Positions 1 to 7,196 of a DNA stretch of 37,389 nucleotides are shown here, in pieces. The notes beneath the pieces are model-generated. The model had not been told where the DNA came from. It did not search any database and saw only the letters and a program-made list of their open reading frames with translations. How positions within the stretch are numbered: position 1 is the stretch's first letter; every line of letters begins with the position of its first letter. A program made the position numbers and the translations under genes. Origin of the DNA: Opitutaceae bacterium (GTDB taxonomy: Bacteria > Verrucomicrobiota > Verrucomicrobiia > Opitutales > Opitutaceae); contig JAGNQV010000008.1 in the NCBI GenBank assembly GCA_017988885.1, forward strand, positions 1-37,389. The letters are read 5' to 3'.

Positions 1-2
1 GC

Positions 3-845
3 GCCCTCGCCCTGGTATTGGCCAACGATGGGCGCGCCGTGATACAGGACGAGGCGGGCGGCTGGTGGCGGATTTATGATTTCGTCGAGGGTGCCCACAC
101 CGTGGACCGCGTTACCAACGAGGCCGAGGCCCGCGAAGCCGCCATGGCCTTCGGCCAATTTCAAGCGCAGCTCGCCGACCTGCCCGGCGGCCGCCTGCAG
201 GAAACCATTCCTAATTTCCATCACACCCGCAGCCGCTTCGAAAACTTTCGCCGCGCCGTGCAGGAGGACAAGGCCGGCCGCGCGGGTGAAGTGCGGGCCG
301 ACATCGATTTTGCGTTTACGCGCGAGGCCGACGCCGATGTGTTGCTCAAGCTCCTCGCCGAGGGCAAGGTTTCCGAGCGCGTCACGCACAACGACACCAA
401 GATCAACAACGTGATGCTCGACGACGCGACACACCGCGCCGTCGCCGTCATCGATCTCGACACCGTGATGCCCGGCCTGCCGCTCTACGACTTCGGCGAG
501 ATGATGCGCACCTCCGCCAGCTCCACCGCCGAGGATGATCCCGTCGCGGAGAACATGCGCCTCATCGTGCCTTATTTCCGCGTGCTGGTGAACGGTTATC
601 TCGATTCCGCCGTGGGTGCGGTCCTCAACGCCACCGAGCGCGCGCACCTTGGCTTCGCCGGCAAGCTCATGACCTACGAGAACGGCCTGCGCTTCCTCAC
701 CGACTACCTGCAGGGCGACACCTACTACAAGATCAAGCACCCGCGCCACAATCTCGACCGCTGCCGCACGCAGTTCGCCCTCGTCCGCAGCATCGAGGCG
801 AACCAGGGCGAGATGAATCGCATCCTCGAGACGTTGAACACCTGA
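3..845 (+). CDS. APH-fold sugar kinase, NahK-like (5' end outside window)
   Basis: The reading frame is open from the first bases of the window, so the N-terminal part is missing; the TTG at 18 is only an internal codon. The visible 280 or so residues contain the catalytic core of the aminoglycoside-phosphotransferase/choline-kinase fold: a catalytic loop THNDTKINNVML (about 15 kb-independent family motif HxDxxxxN) followed by the metal-binding VIDLDTVMPG and the trailing DFGEMMR. The combination HNDTK...IDLDT is typical of the N-acetylhexosamine 1-kinase (NahK) branch, which phosphorylates GlcNAc/GalNAc at C1 in the cytoplasm. It is followed, after a palindromic repeat, by a PIG-L deacetylase, which also fits amino-sugar metabolism. 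The family call is firm; the substrate is inferred. Confidence 0.8.
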   Translation, partial: ALALVLANDGRAVIQDEAGGWWRIYDFVEGAHTVDRVTNEAEAREAAMAFGQFQAQLADLPGGRLQETIPNFHHTRSRFENFRRAVQEDKAGRAGEVRADIDFAFTREADADVLLKLLAEGKVSERVTHNDTKINNVMLDDATHRAVAVIDLDTVMPGLPLYDFGEMMRTSASSTAEDDPVAENMRLIVPYFRVLVNGYLDSAVGAVLNATERAHLGFAGKLMTYENGLRFLTDYLQGDTYYKIKHPRHNLDRCRTQFALVRSIEANQGEMNRILETLNT

Positions 846-850
846 TTTTC

Positions 851-936
851 TTAACCACGAATGGATCCAAATTCATCCGAATGTCTGTCTTGGCCCCGGA
901 TTTGATTCGTGTCCATACGTGTCCATTCGTGGTTAA
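851..936. repeat. TTAACCACGAAT palindromic intergenic repeat, copy 1
   Basis: The stretch has perfect 15-bp inverted arms (TTAACCACGAATGGA at 851-865 and its complement at 922-936). The interior carries degenerate restatements of the short word CGTGTCCAT/ATTCGTG. It fills the gap between the sugar-kinase and deacetylase genes and could fold into a long hairpin in the transcript. The same type occurs at 25920-26026 and, degenerate, at 9875-9979. Confidence 0.85.
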
Positions 937-945
937 CTTTCTCCC

Positions 946-1794
946 ATGAAATTCTCCCGTCCTGAAGCCGATGTTTTTGTGCCCGCCGGTGGCGATGCCG
1001 ACACCGCTCTCGCCCGGACCACGCACCTGTGCGTCATCGCCCATCAGGACGACATCGAGATCAATGCCTATCCGGCCGTCGCCGAGTGCTACGACCGGAC
1101 CGATCGTTTTTTCACCGGTGTCGTCGTGACCAACGGCGCCGGCTCCCCGCGCAGCGGTGTTTTCGCCAACCACACCGACGAGCAGATGAAACGGGTGCGC
1201 ATCGAGGAGCAGCGCACCGCCGCCCGCTTGGGCAAATATAACCTGCAGCTCCAGCTCGCGCACCCCAGCGTCGATGTCAAAAAATCCGGCCACGTCGGTG
1301 TGCAGTCCGACCTGCGCGCGATTTTTTCCGCCTGCCGGCCGCAGACCGTCTATCTGCACCAGCCCCTCGACAAACACGACACGCACGTTGCCGTGCTGCT
1401 GCGCTCGCTCGAGGCGATTCGCTCCCTGCCCAAGGCTCACCGCCCGGCCCGCGTGCTCGGCGTCGAGGCATGGCGCGGACTCGACTGGCTCATGGATGAT
1501 GAAAAAGTCGCGATGGATTGCAGCGCCCATCCCGAACTCGCGCTCAAGCTCATCCAGGTCTTCGCCTCCCAGGTCGTCGGTGGCAAACGCTACGACACCG
1601 CCTCGCTCGGCCGTCGCCAGGCCAACGCCACCTTCCACTCCTCGCACTCTACGGACAAATTCACCGAAGTCGCGTGGGCGGTTGATCTCACCCCGCTTGT
1701 CGCGGATGACACCCTCTCCGTCGAAGCCTTCACCCTTGCCCGTATCGAGAAGCTTCGCGCCGATGTCGCCGCCCGGTTAAAAAACCTGCTCTGA
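946..1794 (+). CDS. PIG-L family deacetylase
   Basis: The 282-residue product begins at ATG 946. It has the zinc-binding signature near residues 32-37 (AHQDDIE, a variant of the usual [AP]HPDD), a following NGAGSPRSG segment, and a HQPLDKHDTHVAV block near 140-150 that supplies the second HxxH-type metal site. PIG-L/LmbE enzymes remove N-acetyl groups from GlcNAc-containing small molecules or glycoconjugates. There is no signal peptide, so it is cytoplasmic. The upstream neighbour is an N-acetylhexosamine-kinase-like gene on the same strand, consistent with amino-sugar salvage. The exact substrate cannot be read from the sequence. Confidence 0.85.
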   Translation: MKFSRPEADVFVPAGGDADTALARTTHLCVIAHQDDIEINAYPAVAECYDRTDRFFTGVVVTNGAGSPRSGVFANHTDEQMKRVRIEEQRTAARLGKYNLQLQLAHPSVDVKKSGHVGVQSDLRAIFSACRPQTVYLHQPLDKHDTHVAVLLRSLEAIRSLPKAHRPARVLGVEAWRGLDWLMDDEKVAMDCSAHPELALKLIQVFASQVVGGKRYDTASLGRRQANATFHSSHSTDKFTEVAWAVDLTPLVADDTLSVEAFTLARIEKLRADVAARLKNLL

Positions 1795-1803
1795 GTCGAA
1801 CTC

Positions 1804-1980
1804 ATACCAAGCGCCCGTTGATTTTGTTCATTTAAACGAGTGCTGGCGGTTTAAGGCATTAGGTGGACCGTCACGTCCCTGTGCCGGTGGGTAGGTTCGC
1901 CGCGCAGTGGGATCTGCGCCATCACAGAGAGATGGGATTGAATCCGTGCCAATCCGTGTGATCCGTGGATAAAGTCCGAA
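1804..1980. repeat. ATACCAA-type dispersed element, copy 1
   Basis: The left end at 1804-1825 (ATACCAAGCGCCCGTTG...) matches the ends of elements at 16899-17070 and 21980-22001. The interior has a small hairpin (GCGCAG tgggat CTGCGC near 1901-1919), also found at 13149-13170. The right part (1931-1980, GGGATTGAATCCGTGCC...) is nearly identical to 22062-22110. No gene is visible in the element body. It lies between the deacetylase and a toxin-antitoxin pair. Confidence 0.7.
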
Positions 1981-2045
1981 AATATGAGGGAATTGGTGGC
2001 CCAAGCCAACCTTGCAACCTTACGGCAAGACTCTATCCTGTGACC

Positions 2046-2261
2046 ATGAGCATCGCTGAACTTCGCAAGTTATCGCCGGCCGAAAAACTTGAGATCATCG
2101 AGACGCTTTGGAGCGACCTCGCCGCCGCCGATGAATCGTTTCCCAGCCCCGTCTGGCATGAAACTGAACTGCGGAAAACCGAGACCGAGTTCGCTAATGG
2201 TCAGGTCGAAGCCATCGACTGGGAGACCGCCAAGCTGGAGCTCAAAAAACGCTGTGAATGA
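2046..2261 (+). CDS. Antitoxin of addiction-module (ParE-partner) family
   Basis: A 71-residue acidic protein starting MSIAELRKLSPAEKLEIIETLW. The LSxxEKLxIIExLW opening, the central P.SP.WHE..L segment and the WETAK..L end are the hallmark layout of the putative addiction-module antitoxins (Unstab_antitox type). An in-frame TTG/ATG extension upstream would begin in the repeat at 1965; I chose ATG 2046 because conserved sequence starts there. The stop overlaps the toxin start (ATGA), so translation is coupled. The expected role is to bind and neutralise the downstream toxin and to autoregulate. Confidence 0.85.
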   Translation: MSIAELRKLSPAEKLEIIETLWSDLAAADESFPSPVWHETELRKTETEFANGQVEAIDWETAKLELKKRCE

Positions 2262-2548
2262 AAATTCGTATCCTCAAGTCCGCGCTAGAAGATTTGGTCG
2301 CGGCCCGGGGGTTTTACGACCAACAACAAGCCGGTGTGGGCAGCTACTTTTTTGCCAGCCTGTTTTCCGAAATAGATTCGCTCGCGATTAATGCGGGCAT
2401 TCACCCGATCCGGCTGGGCTATCATCGCCTCTTGGCGAGGCGATTTCCCTACGCCGTTTATTACCGGCTATCCGGCTCCGAAGTCCTCGTCTATCGCGTC
2501 CTCGATTGCCGGCGGGATCCAAACTGGATTCGCCGCGCACTGCGGTAA
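2258..2548 (+). CDS. ParE/RelE-superfamily toxin
   Basis: A basic 96-residue protein with the ParE/RelE layout: an N-terminal strand, then a helix (ALEDLVAARGFYDQQQAGVGSYF), a long second helix, the R-x-GYHRLLARRFPYAVYYRL strand block, and a C-terminal VLVYRVLDCRRDPNWIRRAL. The RRFPYAVYY core is typical of ParE-like toxins, which act on gyrase or on translation depending on subgroup. The start overlaps the antitoxin stop by 4 nt. The pair sits in a repeat-rich accessory patch. The specific target is not deducible. Confidence 0.87.
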   Translation: MKIRILKSALEDLVAARGFYDQQQAGVGSYFFASLFSEIDSLAINAGIHPIRLGYHRLLARRFPYAVYYRLSGSEVLVYRVLDCRRDPNWIRRALR

Positions 2549-2700
2549 AACCTCACGAAAGCCGGCACGGCCACTTATTATCGGCAACGAGCTGCTCAGC
2601 CCAACATGGGCGCCTTTCTAAACTGGATTAATCCGAGCGTTCTCGGCAACACTGACTAAATCCGCGAATCTCCATTTCGAAGTTTCAGCATTCTAAAAAA

Positions 2701-3609
2701 ATGATTCCTTCCGCACCGGCGTCGAAGACCACGCTCTTTCTCACGTGGTTTTCAGTGCTTATCGGTTCAGCTCTACCGGAACTAGCTTTGGGTTTTCGAT
2801 ACCCTTTGGATGCACTGCACTGGCTGGCGTTAAGCAAAGCCGCTTTGTTAATCGGTGCTCTATTTCTAACTTTCCCAATGCGGAATTTTCGCCCGCTAAG
2901 GCTACTTTTAATTGTCCTGCTTACGATTCACGCCGCGACCGGTGTATTTGGGTCCGTCGTATCTTCCGGATATTGGAAGGAGCTGATGCGTGGAATTGAA
3001 AATCCTTTCATTCGCACCCTGCTGAACGTGCAGTTTGTTCGGGTTGGTGTTGCCTTGATCGTAGTCGCCGCACTCTTGGTTATTTTCCGGTCTCCATCCC
3101 GCTTCTTTCTCGTTCGCGGACATATGGGGGCGACGGCATCGCGTGTCGCTTGGCTTGGAATTTCCGGTGCGGGTGGTTGGAACCGCCTTGGGCTTATCCT
3201 TACAGCCATACTTAGTCTTGGCACACTTGCATTCCTCGCCAGCGCGATGCGTCCGGCCTTTGTCGCGCTGCCCAACCTTATTTCGATGCTGCCGGCTATC
3301 ATCTTATTCGCCGCCACTAACGCCCTCGGTGAAGAGATTATCTACCGTCTCGCGCTGCTTGCACCTATGGCCAATTTGGCCCCCACCGGACAGGCTATGA
3401 TAATGAGTGCGACCTACTTTGGATTAGCACACTACTACGGAATACCTTCAGGATCACTCGGCGTCGTAATGGCGGGATTTCTGGGATGGCTGGCTTGTCG
3501 ATCTGTAGTAGACACAAAGGGAGTCGCTTGGGCGTTCATCCTGCATTTCGTGCAGGATATTTGGATCTTCTGGTTCATGGCCGCCATGTTCTCGCTGCAT
3601 AAAGCCTGA
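2701..3609 (+). CDS. CPBP family intramembrane glutamic protease
   Basis: A 302-residue polytopic membrane protein with about eight hydrophobic segments. The C-terminal half holds the three CPBP (Abi/CAAX-protease) motifs in order: GEEIIYRL (EExxxR), the FGLAHYYG histidine motif, and HFVQD near the C-terminus. Family members are membrane proteases involved in prenyl-protein processing, bacteriocin self-immunity or unknown tasks. The gene has visibly lower GC and more A/T-ending codons than its neighbours and follows a toxin-antitoxin pair, which suggests lateral acquisition. The 150-nt gap upstream shows no gene. The substrate is unknown. Confidence 0.85.
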   Translation: MIPSAPASKTTLFLTWFSVLIGSALPELALGFRYPLDALHWLALSKAALLIGALFLTFPMRNFRPLRLLLIVLLTIHAATGVFGSVVSSGYWKELMRGIENPFIRTLLNVQFVRVGVALIVVAALLVIFRSPSRFFLVRGHMGATASRVAWLGISGAGGWNRLGLILTAILSLGTLAFLASAMRPAFVALPNLISMLPAIILFAATNALGEEIIYRLALLAPMANLAPTGQAMIMSATYFGLAHYYGIPSGSLGVVMAGFLGWLACRSVVDTKGVAWAFILHFVQDIWIFWFMAAMFSLHKA

Positions 3610-3745
3610 AGCATCGAACTGACAGCGAAGCCAATTCCAAGAGTGTCTCCGCACCAGTCTATTTTAGCTCATCCAGTATGGGTGTAGTGCAGTCAAAACG
3701 CCGTTTCTCACAGTGGCGTGAAAACTCCGTCCGATAATACACGCC

Positions 3746-5224
3746 TTAGCCTGCGCATGTTTTCTCCGCGGCGTAAGCACGGGCGAGCAAAACTACCGGG
3801 TGGACAACCTCCGTGGTGGCATCGCCACTCTGTCGCAGTCCGTTTTGGATCTGCAGATGGCAGCCGGGATTGCCTGTCGCAACAATCGTCGCGCCAGTTG
3901 CCTTAAGGTGACCCACCTTGCGCTCCTGCAACCAGCCCGCTGTCTTCGGTTGCGTGATATTATAAATGCCCGCGCTGCCGCAGCACCAAGTCGCCTCGGC
4001 GCATTCGCGCAGCTCCACCCCCGGCAGGGCTTTCAGGATTTCCCGCGGCTGCGCGCTGATTTTCTGCCCGTGGCAGAGGTGGCAGGCCTCGTGATACGTC
4101 AGCGCCACGGGCGCTGACGTATCACGAACGCCCAACGCTGAACACCCAACGCCCAACGTCGAAGTTCCGAACTCCGCCTGCGGCGCCTTATCCTTGGAAG
4201 TTGGAAGTTCGGCGTTGGATGTTGGACGTTCTGCGACAGCAGCAGGGTGGCGGAAGCCGATTTCGACGAGCCACTGCGAAATATCCTTCACCTTGCGCGA
4301 CCATTCGACCGCACGGCCGGCATAGACCGGATCGTCCGCCAACACATGGTCATAATGCTTCAGGTGCGAGCCGCAGCCGGCGGCGTTGGTGATGATGGCG
4401 TCGAACTCCGCCGGATTGATCGCATCGAGCTGGCGGCGCGCCATCTCCTTCGCGGTCACCTGGTCGCCGTTGTGCGCGTGCAGCGAACCGCAACAGTGCT
4501 GGGCCCGCGGCGTGACCACCTCGCAGCCGTTTTCCACGAGCACATCAACGGTCGCGCGGTTCACATCCGAAAACACGAGATCCTGCACGCACCCCGTCAG
4601 CATGGCCACGCGATGGCGCCGCTCACCGCGCGCCGGTTCGACGGGCGCGATCAACGCGTCGGAAAAATGCCGCTGCACCGTCGGCGCCGAGGGTTCCAGT
4701 TCGCGCAAGCGGCGTGGCAGCAACGCGGTGAGCTTGAGCTTTCGCACCAAGGTTTGAAACCCGCTGGCCTGATGCAACCACAGCAGCCGGCCCGCGGCGC
4801 GCAACAGCCGCGGGTGCACAAACAACCAGCGCAGGGTGAGCGCGCGCACGGTATCTCGCACCGGCGCATCATTGATTCCGCTTTGTTCGACGTGCGCCCG
4901 GGCGGTTTCAAAAAGCTCCGTGTAATTCACGCCTGCCGGACACGCCGTCGTGCAAGCCAGGCAGCCGAGGCAGTAGCTCATCTCGTCGGCAAACGCCCGC
5001 GAAGTCTCCAGCTCACCATCCGCCACCGCCCGCATCAATGCGATGCGTCCACGCGGCGAATTCCGTTCCCTGCCCGTTTCCATGTAGGTCGGGCACGTCG
5101 GCAGGCACATCCCGCAGTGCATGCACTGCTGGAGGACGGAATAATCCAGTGCGGCCAGCAGGCCGCCTGAATTACTCCGTCCTCCAGAACGCTCAACATT
5201 TAACGCTGAACTTTTAACGCTCAA
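3746..5224 (-). CDS. glcF: Glycolate oxidase iron-sulfur subunit GlcF, carrying element-derived segments
   Basis: The 492-residue protein has two [4Fe-4S] motifs (Cys34/37/40/44 in CMHCGMCLPTCP and Cys85/88/91/95 in CLGCLACTTACP) and two CCG domains (CCGSLHAHNGD with GCGSHLKHYDHV; YHEACHLCHGQ with CCGSAGIYNI). It passes electrons from the GlcD flavoprotein to the membrane quinone pool. The only usable start is TTG 5224, which overlaps the four-helix-bundle stop (TTGA) and lies in repeat DNA, so residues 1-26 are encoded by the repeat and an adjacent palindrome. Residues of about 332-373 are a second insertion, absent from typical GlcF as I remember it, just before the second CCG domain. The core cysteines remain intact, so the protein may be functional. 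No glcE is seen in the window. Confidence 0.88.
   Translation of the reverse strand: MSVKSSALNVERSGGRSNSGGLLAALDYSVLQQCMHCGMCLPTCPTYMETGRERNSPRGRIALMRAVADGELETSRAFADEMSYCLGCLACTTACPAGVNYTELFETARAHVEQSGINDAPVRDTVRALTLRWLFVHPRLLRAAGRLLWLHQASGFQTLVRKLKLTALLPRRLRELEPSAPTVQRHFSDALIAPVEPARGERRHRVAMLTGCVQDLVFSDVNRATVDVLVENGCEVVTPRAQHCCGSLHAHNGDQVTAKEMARRQLDAINPAEFDAIITNAAGCGSHLKHYDHVLADDPVYAGRAVEWSRKVKDISQWLVEIGFRHPAAVAERPTSNAELPTSKDKAPQAEFGTSTLGVGCSALGVRDTSAPVALTYHEACHLCHGQKISAQPREILKALPGVELRECAEATWCCGSAGIYNITQPKTAGWLQERKVGHLKATGATIVATGNPGCHLQIQNGLRQSGDATTEVVHPVVLLARAYAAEKTCAG
4090..4230. repeat. Gene-less heptad element plus fold-back of host sequence inside glcF
   Basis: Positions 4127-4175 consist of consecutive 7-nt words (AACGCCC, AACGCTG, AACACCC, AACGCCC, AACGTCG and decayed ones). 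Positions 4194-4230 hold the inverse words (TTGGAAG twice, TTCGGCG, TTGGATG, TTGGACG), giving a miniature terminal-inverted-repeat element of about 104 nt with a short GC-rich centre. Directly abutting its left end is an inverted copy (4110-4126) of glcF positions 4090-4106, a perfect 17-bp hairpin with a 3-nt loop. The whole insertion is translated in the glcF frame. Confidence 0.85.
5129..5187. repeat. 59-nt palindrome: inverted duplicate of the glcF 5' coding region
   Basis: Outer arms 5129-5145 and 5171-5187 match at 16 of 17 positions, inner arms GCGGCC/GGCCGC (5151-5156, 5161-5166) are perfect, and the loop is AGCA. The arm nearer glcF encodes DYSVLQQ, just before the first cysteine motif, so it is host sequence. 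The distal arm is its inverted copy and ends exactly where the heptad array begins at 5188. Confidence 0.85.
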
Positions 5225-5636
5225 GTGCTGGCGCCTCCACGATTGCGGTTCGCCGTGCGAATGCTGCTGGCAAAAATTTTAACCAATTCCTCCGCTTCCG
5301 TAAGCAAGCCGGTTAAGAGTCCCGGCTTGGCCACCAGCTCCGCGCGCTGCACCAATCGCAGCCAGCGGCGGCTCTCGCGCAGTTCCTTGTAGCATACCTT
5401 GAGTTTGTGAACGAAGTCAGCACGCGACTCGGCACCTTCAGCTTCTCCGTGATGACCATAAGGCGAAGTGCCCGAGCGCAGCAATTGGTCGGCAACATGA
5501 TTGGCTGCACGCGACCGTTTCATTGATTCCGTAACTCGGATAATCCGCACGGCGAATTCCAACAAACGTTCCTCCAAATCGAATTTCGCAGCATTCATAA
5601 CTTAAGTGTTAAAAGTTAAGCGTTGAGCGTTAAATG
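5188..5636. mobile_element. Heptad-TIR element carrying a four-helix-bundle gene
   Basis: The left end is an array of 7-nt words from 5188 (AACGCTC, AACATTT, AACGCTG, AACTTTT, AACGCTC, then AAG). The right end at 5602-5636 is the inverse array (TTAAGTG, TTAAAAG, TTAAGCG, TTGAGCG, TTAAATG). Read as complements, the two ends align word by word, so they are terminal inverted repeats. The only gene inside starts within 10 nt of the right array, and its stop overlaps the left array. The element sits between glcD and glcF; the glcD stop (TAA, 5637-5639) abuts it. No transposase is present. The mobility mechanism is unknown. Confidence 0.72.
5221..5598 (-). CDS. Four-helix-bundle protein (23S rRNA intervening-sequence protein family)
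   Basis: The 125-residue, helix-rich protein (FDLEERLLEFAVRIIRVTESM, ANHVADQLLRSGTSPYGHHGEAEGAESRADFVHKLKVCYKELRE..., then a long C-terminal helix) matches the S23/four-helix-bundle family in length and in the signature QLLRSGTSPxxxxxEAxxAxSxxDFxxKLxxxxKELxExxxWL. Family members were first recognised in open frames of intervening sequences inserted in 23S rRNA genes of Leptospira and others; bAvd of retroelements is a distant relative. The molecular role is unknown, and nucleic-acid binding is likely from basic surfaces in relatives. The gene is co-directional with glcD and glcF and exactly fills a heptad-flanked element. No reverse transcriptase is nearby. Confidence 0.85.
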   Translation of the reverse strand: MNAAKFDLEERLLEFAVRIIRVTESMKRSRAANHVADQLLRSGTSPYGHHGEAEGAESRADFVHKLKVCYKELRESRRWLRLVQRAELVAKPGLLTGLLTEAEELVKIFASSIRTANRNRGGAST

Positions 5637-7007
5637 TTATCCCTGATCGAATATTTTGCCGGGATTCAGCAGGTTTTCCGGATCCAGCGTTCGCTTGATC
5701 GCCTTCAGCAACTGGTAGCTCGCGTTACCCAGCTGCTGTTTGAGAAACGCCTTCTTCGCCAAACCCACTCCATGCTCGCCAGTGATGGTGCCGCCAAGCG
5801 ACAGCGCGTAGTCAAAGATCTCCTTCATCGCCGTCTCCACCCGGTGCATCTCCGCGGTGTCCCGTTCATTGGTCAGAAAGGTCGGATGCAGGTTGCCATC
5901 GCCGAAATGGCCGAATGTCGCGATGTCGAGCCGGTGCTTCGCCGCGGTTTGCTCGATGAAGCGGATCATTTTTGCGAGTTCGCTGCGCGGCACCGTGGCA
6001 TCCTCCAAGATTGTGGTCGGCTTGAGTCGCGCGAGCGCCGAAAAAGCACTGCGGCGCGCGGTCGCCAGCTTGGCTGCCTCGGCGGCATCCGCGGCGCGTT
6101 TCACCGAGGTCGCCCCATGACTGCGCGCGAGCGCCTCGATTTTTACCGCTTCATCTTCCGCCGCCGCCGGATGGCCGTCGGTCTCGATCAGCAACACGGC
6201 CTCGGCGTCGAGCGGCAGGTCGACATGCGCGTAATCCTCCACGCAGCGGATGGTCTTGCGGTCGAGAAACTCCAGGGTGCACGGAATGATCTTTGCCGCG
6301 ATGATGGCGGAAACGGTTTCGGCCGCTGCATCCATCTGGGCATAGGTCGCGAGCAGGGTCTGCCGCGCGGCCGGCTTCGGGAGCAGCTTGAGCAACACCT
6401 TCGTCACCACGCCGAGCGTGCCTTCGCTGCCGATGAACAGGTCGCGCAAGTTGTAACCGGCGACATCCTTCACGCACTTGTTGCCCAGCCAGCAGATCGA
6501 ACCGTCGGCGAGCACCACTTCCAGGCCCATGACGTAGTCGCGCGTGACGCCGTATTTCAGCCCGCGCAGTCCGCCGGAGTTTTCGGCGACATTGCCGCCG
6601 ATGGTGCTGATCTTCATCGAGCCGGGATCGGGCGGGTAAAACAAACCGGCCGCGTCGGCGGTCTCAAAAATCTTCTGTGTGATGACTCCGGTCTCCACCA
6701 GCAGCGTAAGATTCTTGGTGTCCAGCTCGAGGATGCGGTCCATCTTCAGCACGCACATCACCAGCGCATCCGCCACCGGCACGCTGCCGCCGCTCAACCC
6801 CGTGCCCGAGCCGCGGGTCACGACCGGGGTGCGATGTTCCTTCGCCAAGCGCAGGACCGTCGCGACTTCCTCGGGGTTGCGGGGAAACACCACGGCCCGC
6901 GGCAATTGTTTCAGCGTCGCCGTGCCGTCGAAACCGTAGGGAATCAGGTCCTCGCGCGCAGTGAGGACGTTTTCGGAACCGAGCAGGCGGGTCAGGGCTT
7001 CGATCAT
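5637..7007 (-). CDS. glcD: Glycolate oxidase FAD subunit GlcD (FAD-linked 2-hydroxyacid dehydrogenase)
   Basis: A 456-residue flavoprotein of usual family length. The N-terminal FAD_binding_4 domain contains the PP loop RGSGTGLSGG (65-74) and GGNVAENSGGLRGLKYGVTRDYV (138-160). The C-terminal FAD-oxidase domain has GHFGDGNLHPTF (366-377) and GEHGVGLAKK (410-419), the metal and substrate histidine motifs. It oxidises glycolate, D-lactate or another D-2-hydroxyacid and hands electrons to the iron-sulfur partner encoded downstream. The sequence cannot separate these substrates. ATG 7007 is the first start. The original glcD-glcF junction is interrupted by the four-helix-bundle element. The 189 nt upstream show no gene. 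Confidence 0.9.
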   Translation of the reverse strand: MIEALTRLLGSENVLTAREDLIPYGFDGTATLKQLPRAVVFPRNPEEVATVLRLAKEHRTPVVTRGSGTGLSGGSVPVADALVMCVLKMDRILELDTKNLTLLVETGVITQKIFETADAAGLFYPPDPGSMKISTIGGNVAENSGGLRGLKYGVTRDYVMGLEVVLADGSICWLGNKCVKDVAGYNLRDLFIGSEGTLGVVTKVLLKLLPKPAARQTLLATYAQMDAAAETVSAIIAAKIIPCTLEFLDRKTIRCVEDYAHVDLPLDAEAVLLIETDGHPAAAEDEAVKIEALARSHGATSVKRAADAAEAAKLATARRSAFSALARLKPTTILEDATVPRSELAKMIRFIEQTAAKHRLDIATFGHFGDGNLHPTFLTNERDTAEMHRVETAMKEIFDYALSLGGTITGEHGVGLAKKAFLKQQLGNASYQLLKAIKRTLDPENLLNPGKIFDQG

Positions 7008-7196
7008 GATGGGGCAGGCCGTAGTGTGCCGCGCCCACCGCGACCGCGTAAAGTGCGATATCCGTCACCCGCGGATTAAACCCGTGGCTTATCCCCTTAT
7101 GGGCTGACCTTCTCACTCGCCGACGTCACGCTCGGGCCGACTGAAAACCTGCAGGTCGCTACGCCGGCCCGCCGGGTGGATTTGCACTGCTGGCGG

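Noticed and set aside
4127-4230. Heptad arrays considered as a CRISPR array
   Set aside because: The repeats are 7 nt, contiguous and inverted at the far end, with no spacers and no cas genes.
5221-5598. Four-helix-bundle protein as the Avd accessory of a diversity-generating retroelement
   Set aside because: No reverse transcriptase and no template/variable repeat pair with adenine-biased differences was found in the window.
5634-7079. A 481-codon open frame on the plus strand
   Set aside because: It is antisense to glcD, which has all FAD-domain motifs; the plus-strand product has no recognisable fold.
7008-7196. A gene or regulatory RNA between glcD and the GH36-like gene
   Set aside because: I saw only a GC-rich stretch with no convincing frame, promoter or stable paired structure.
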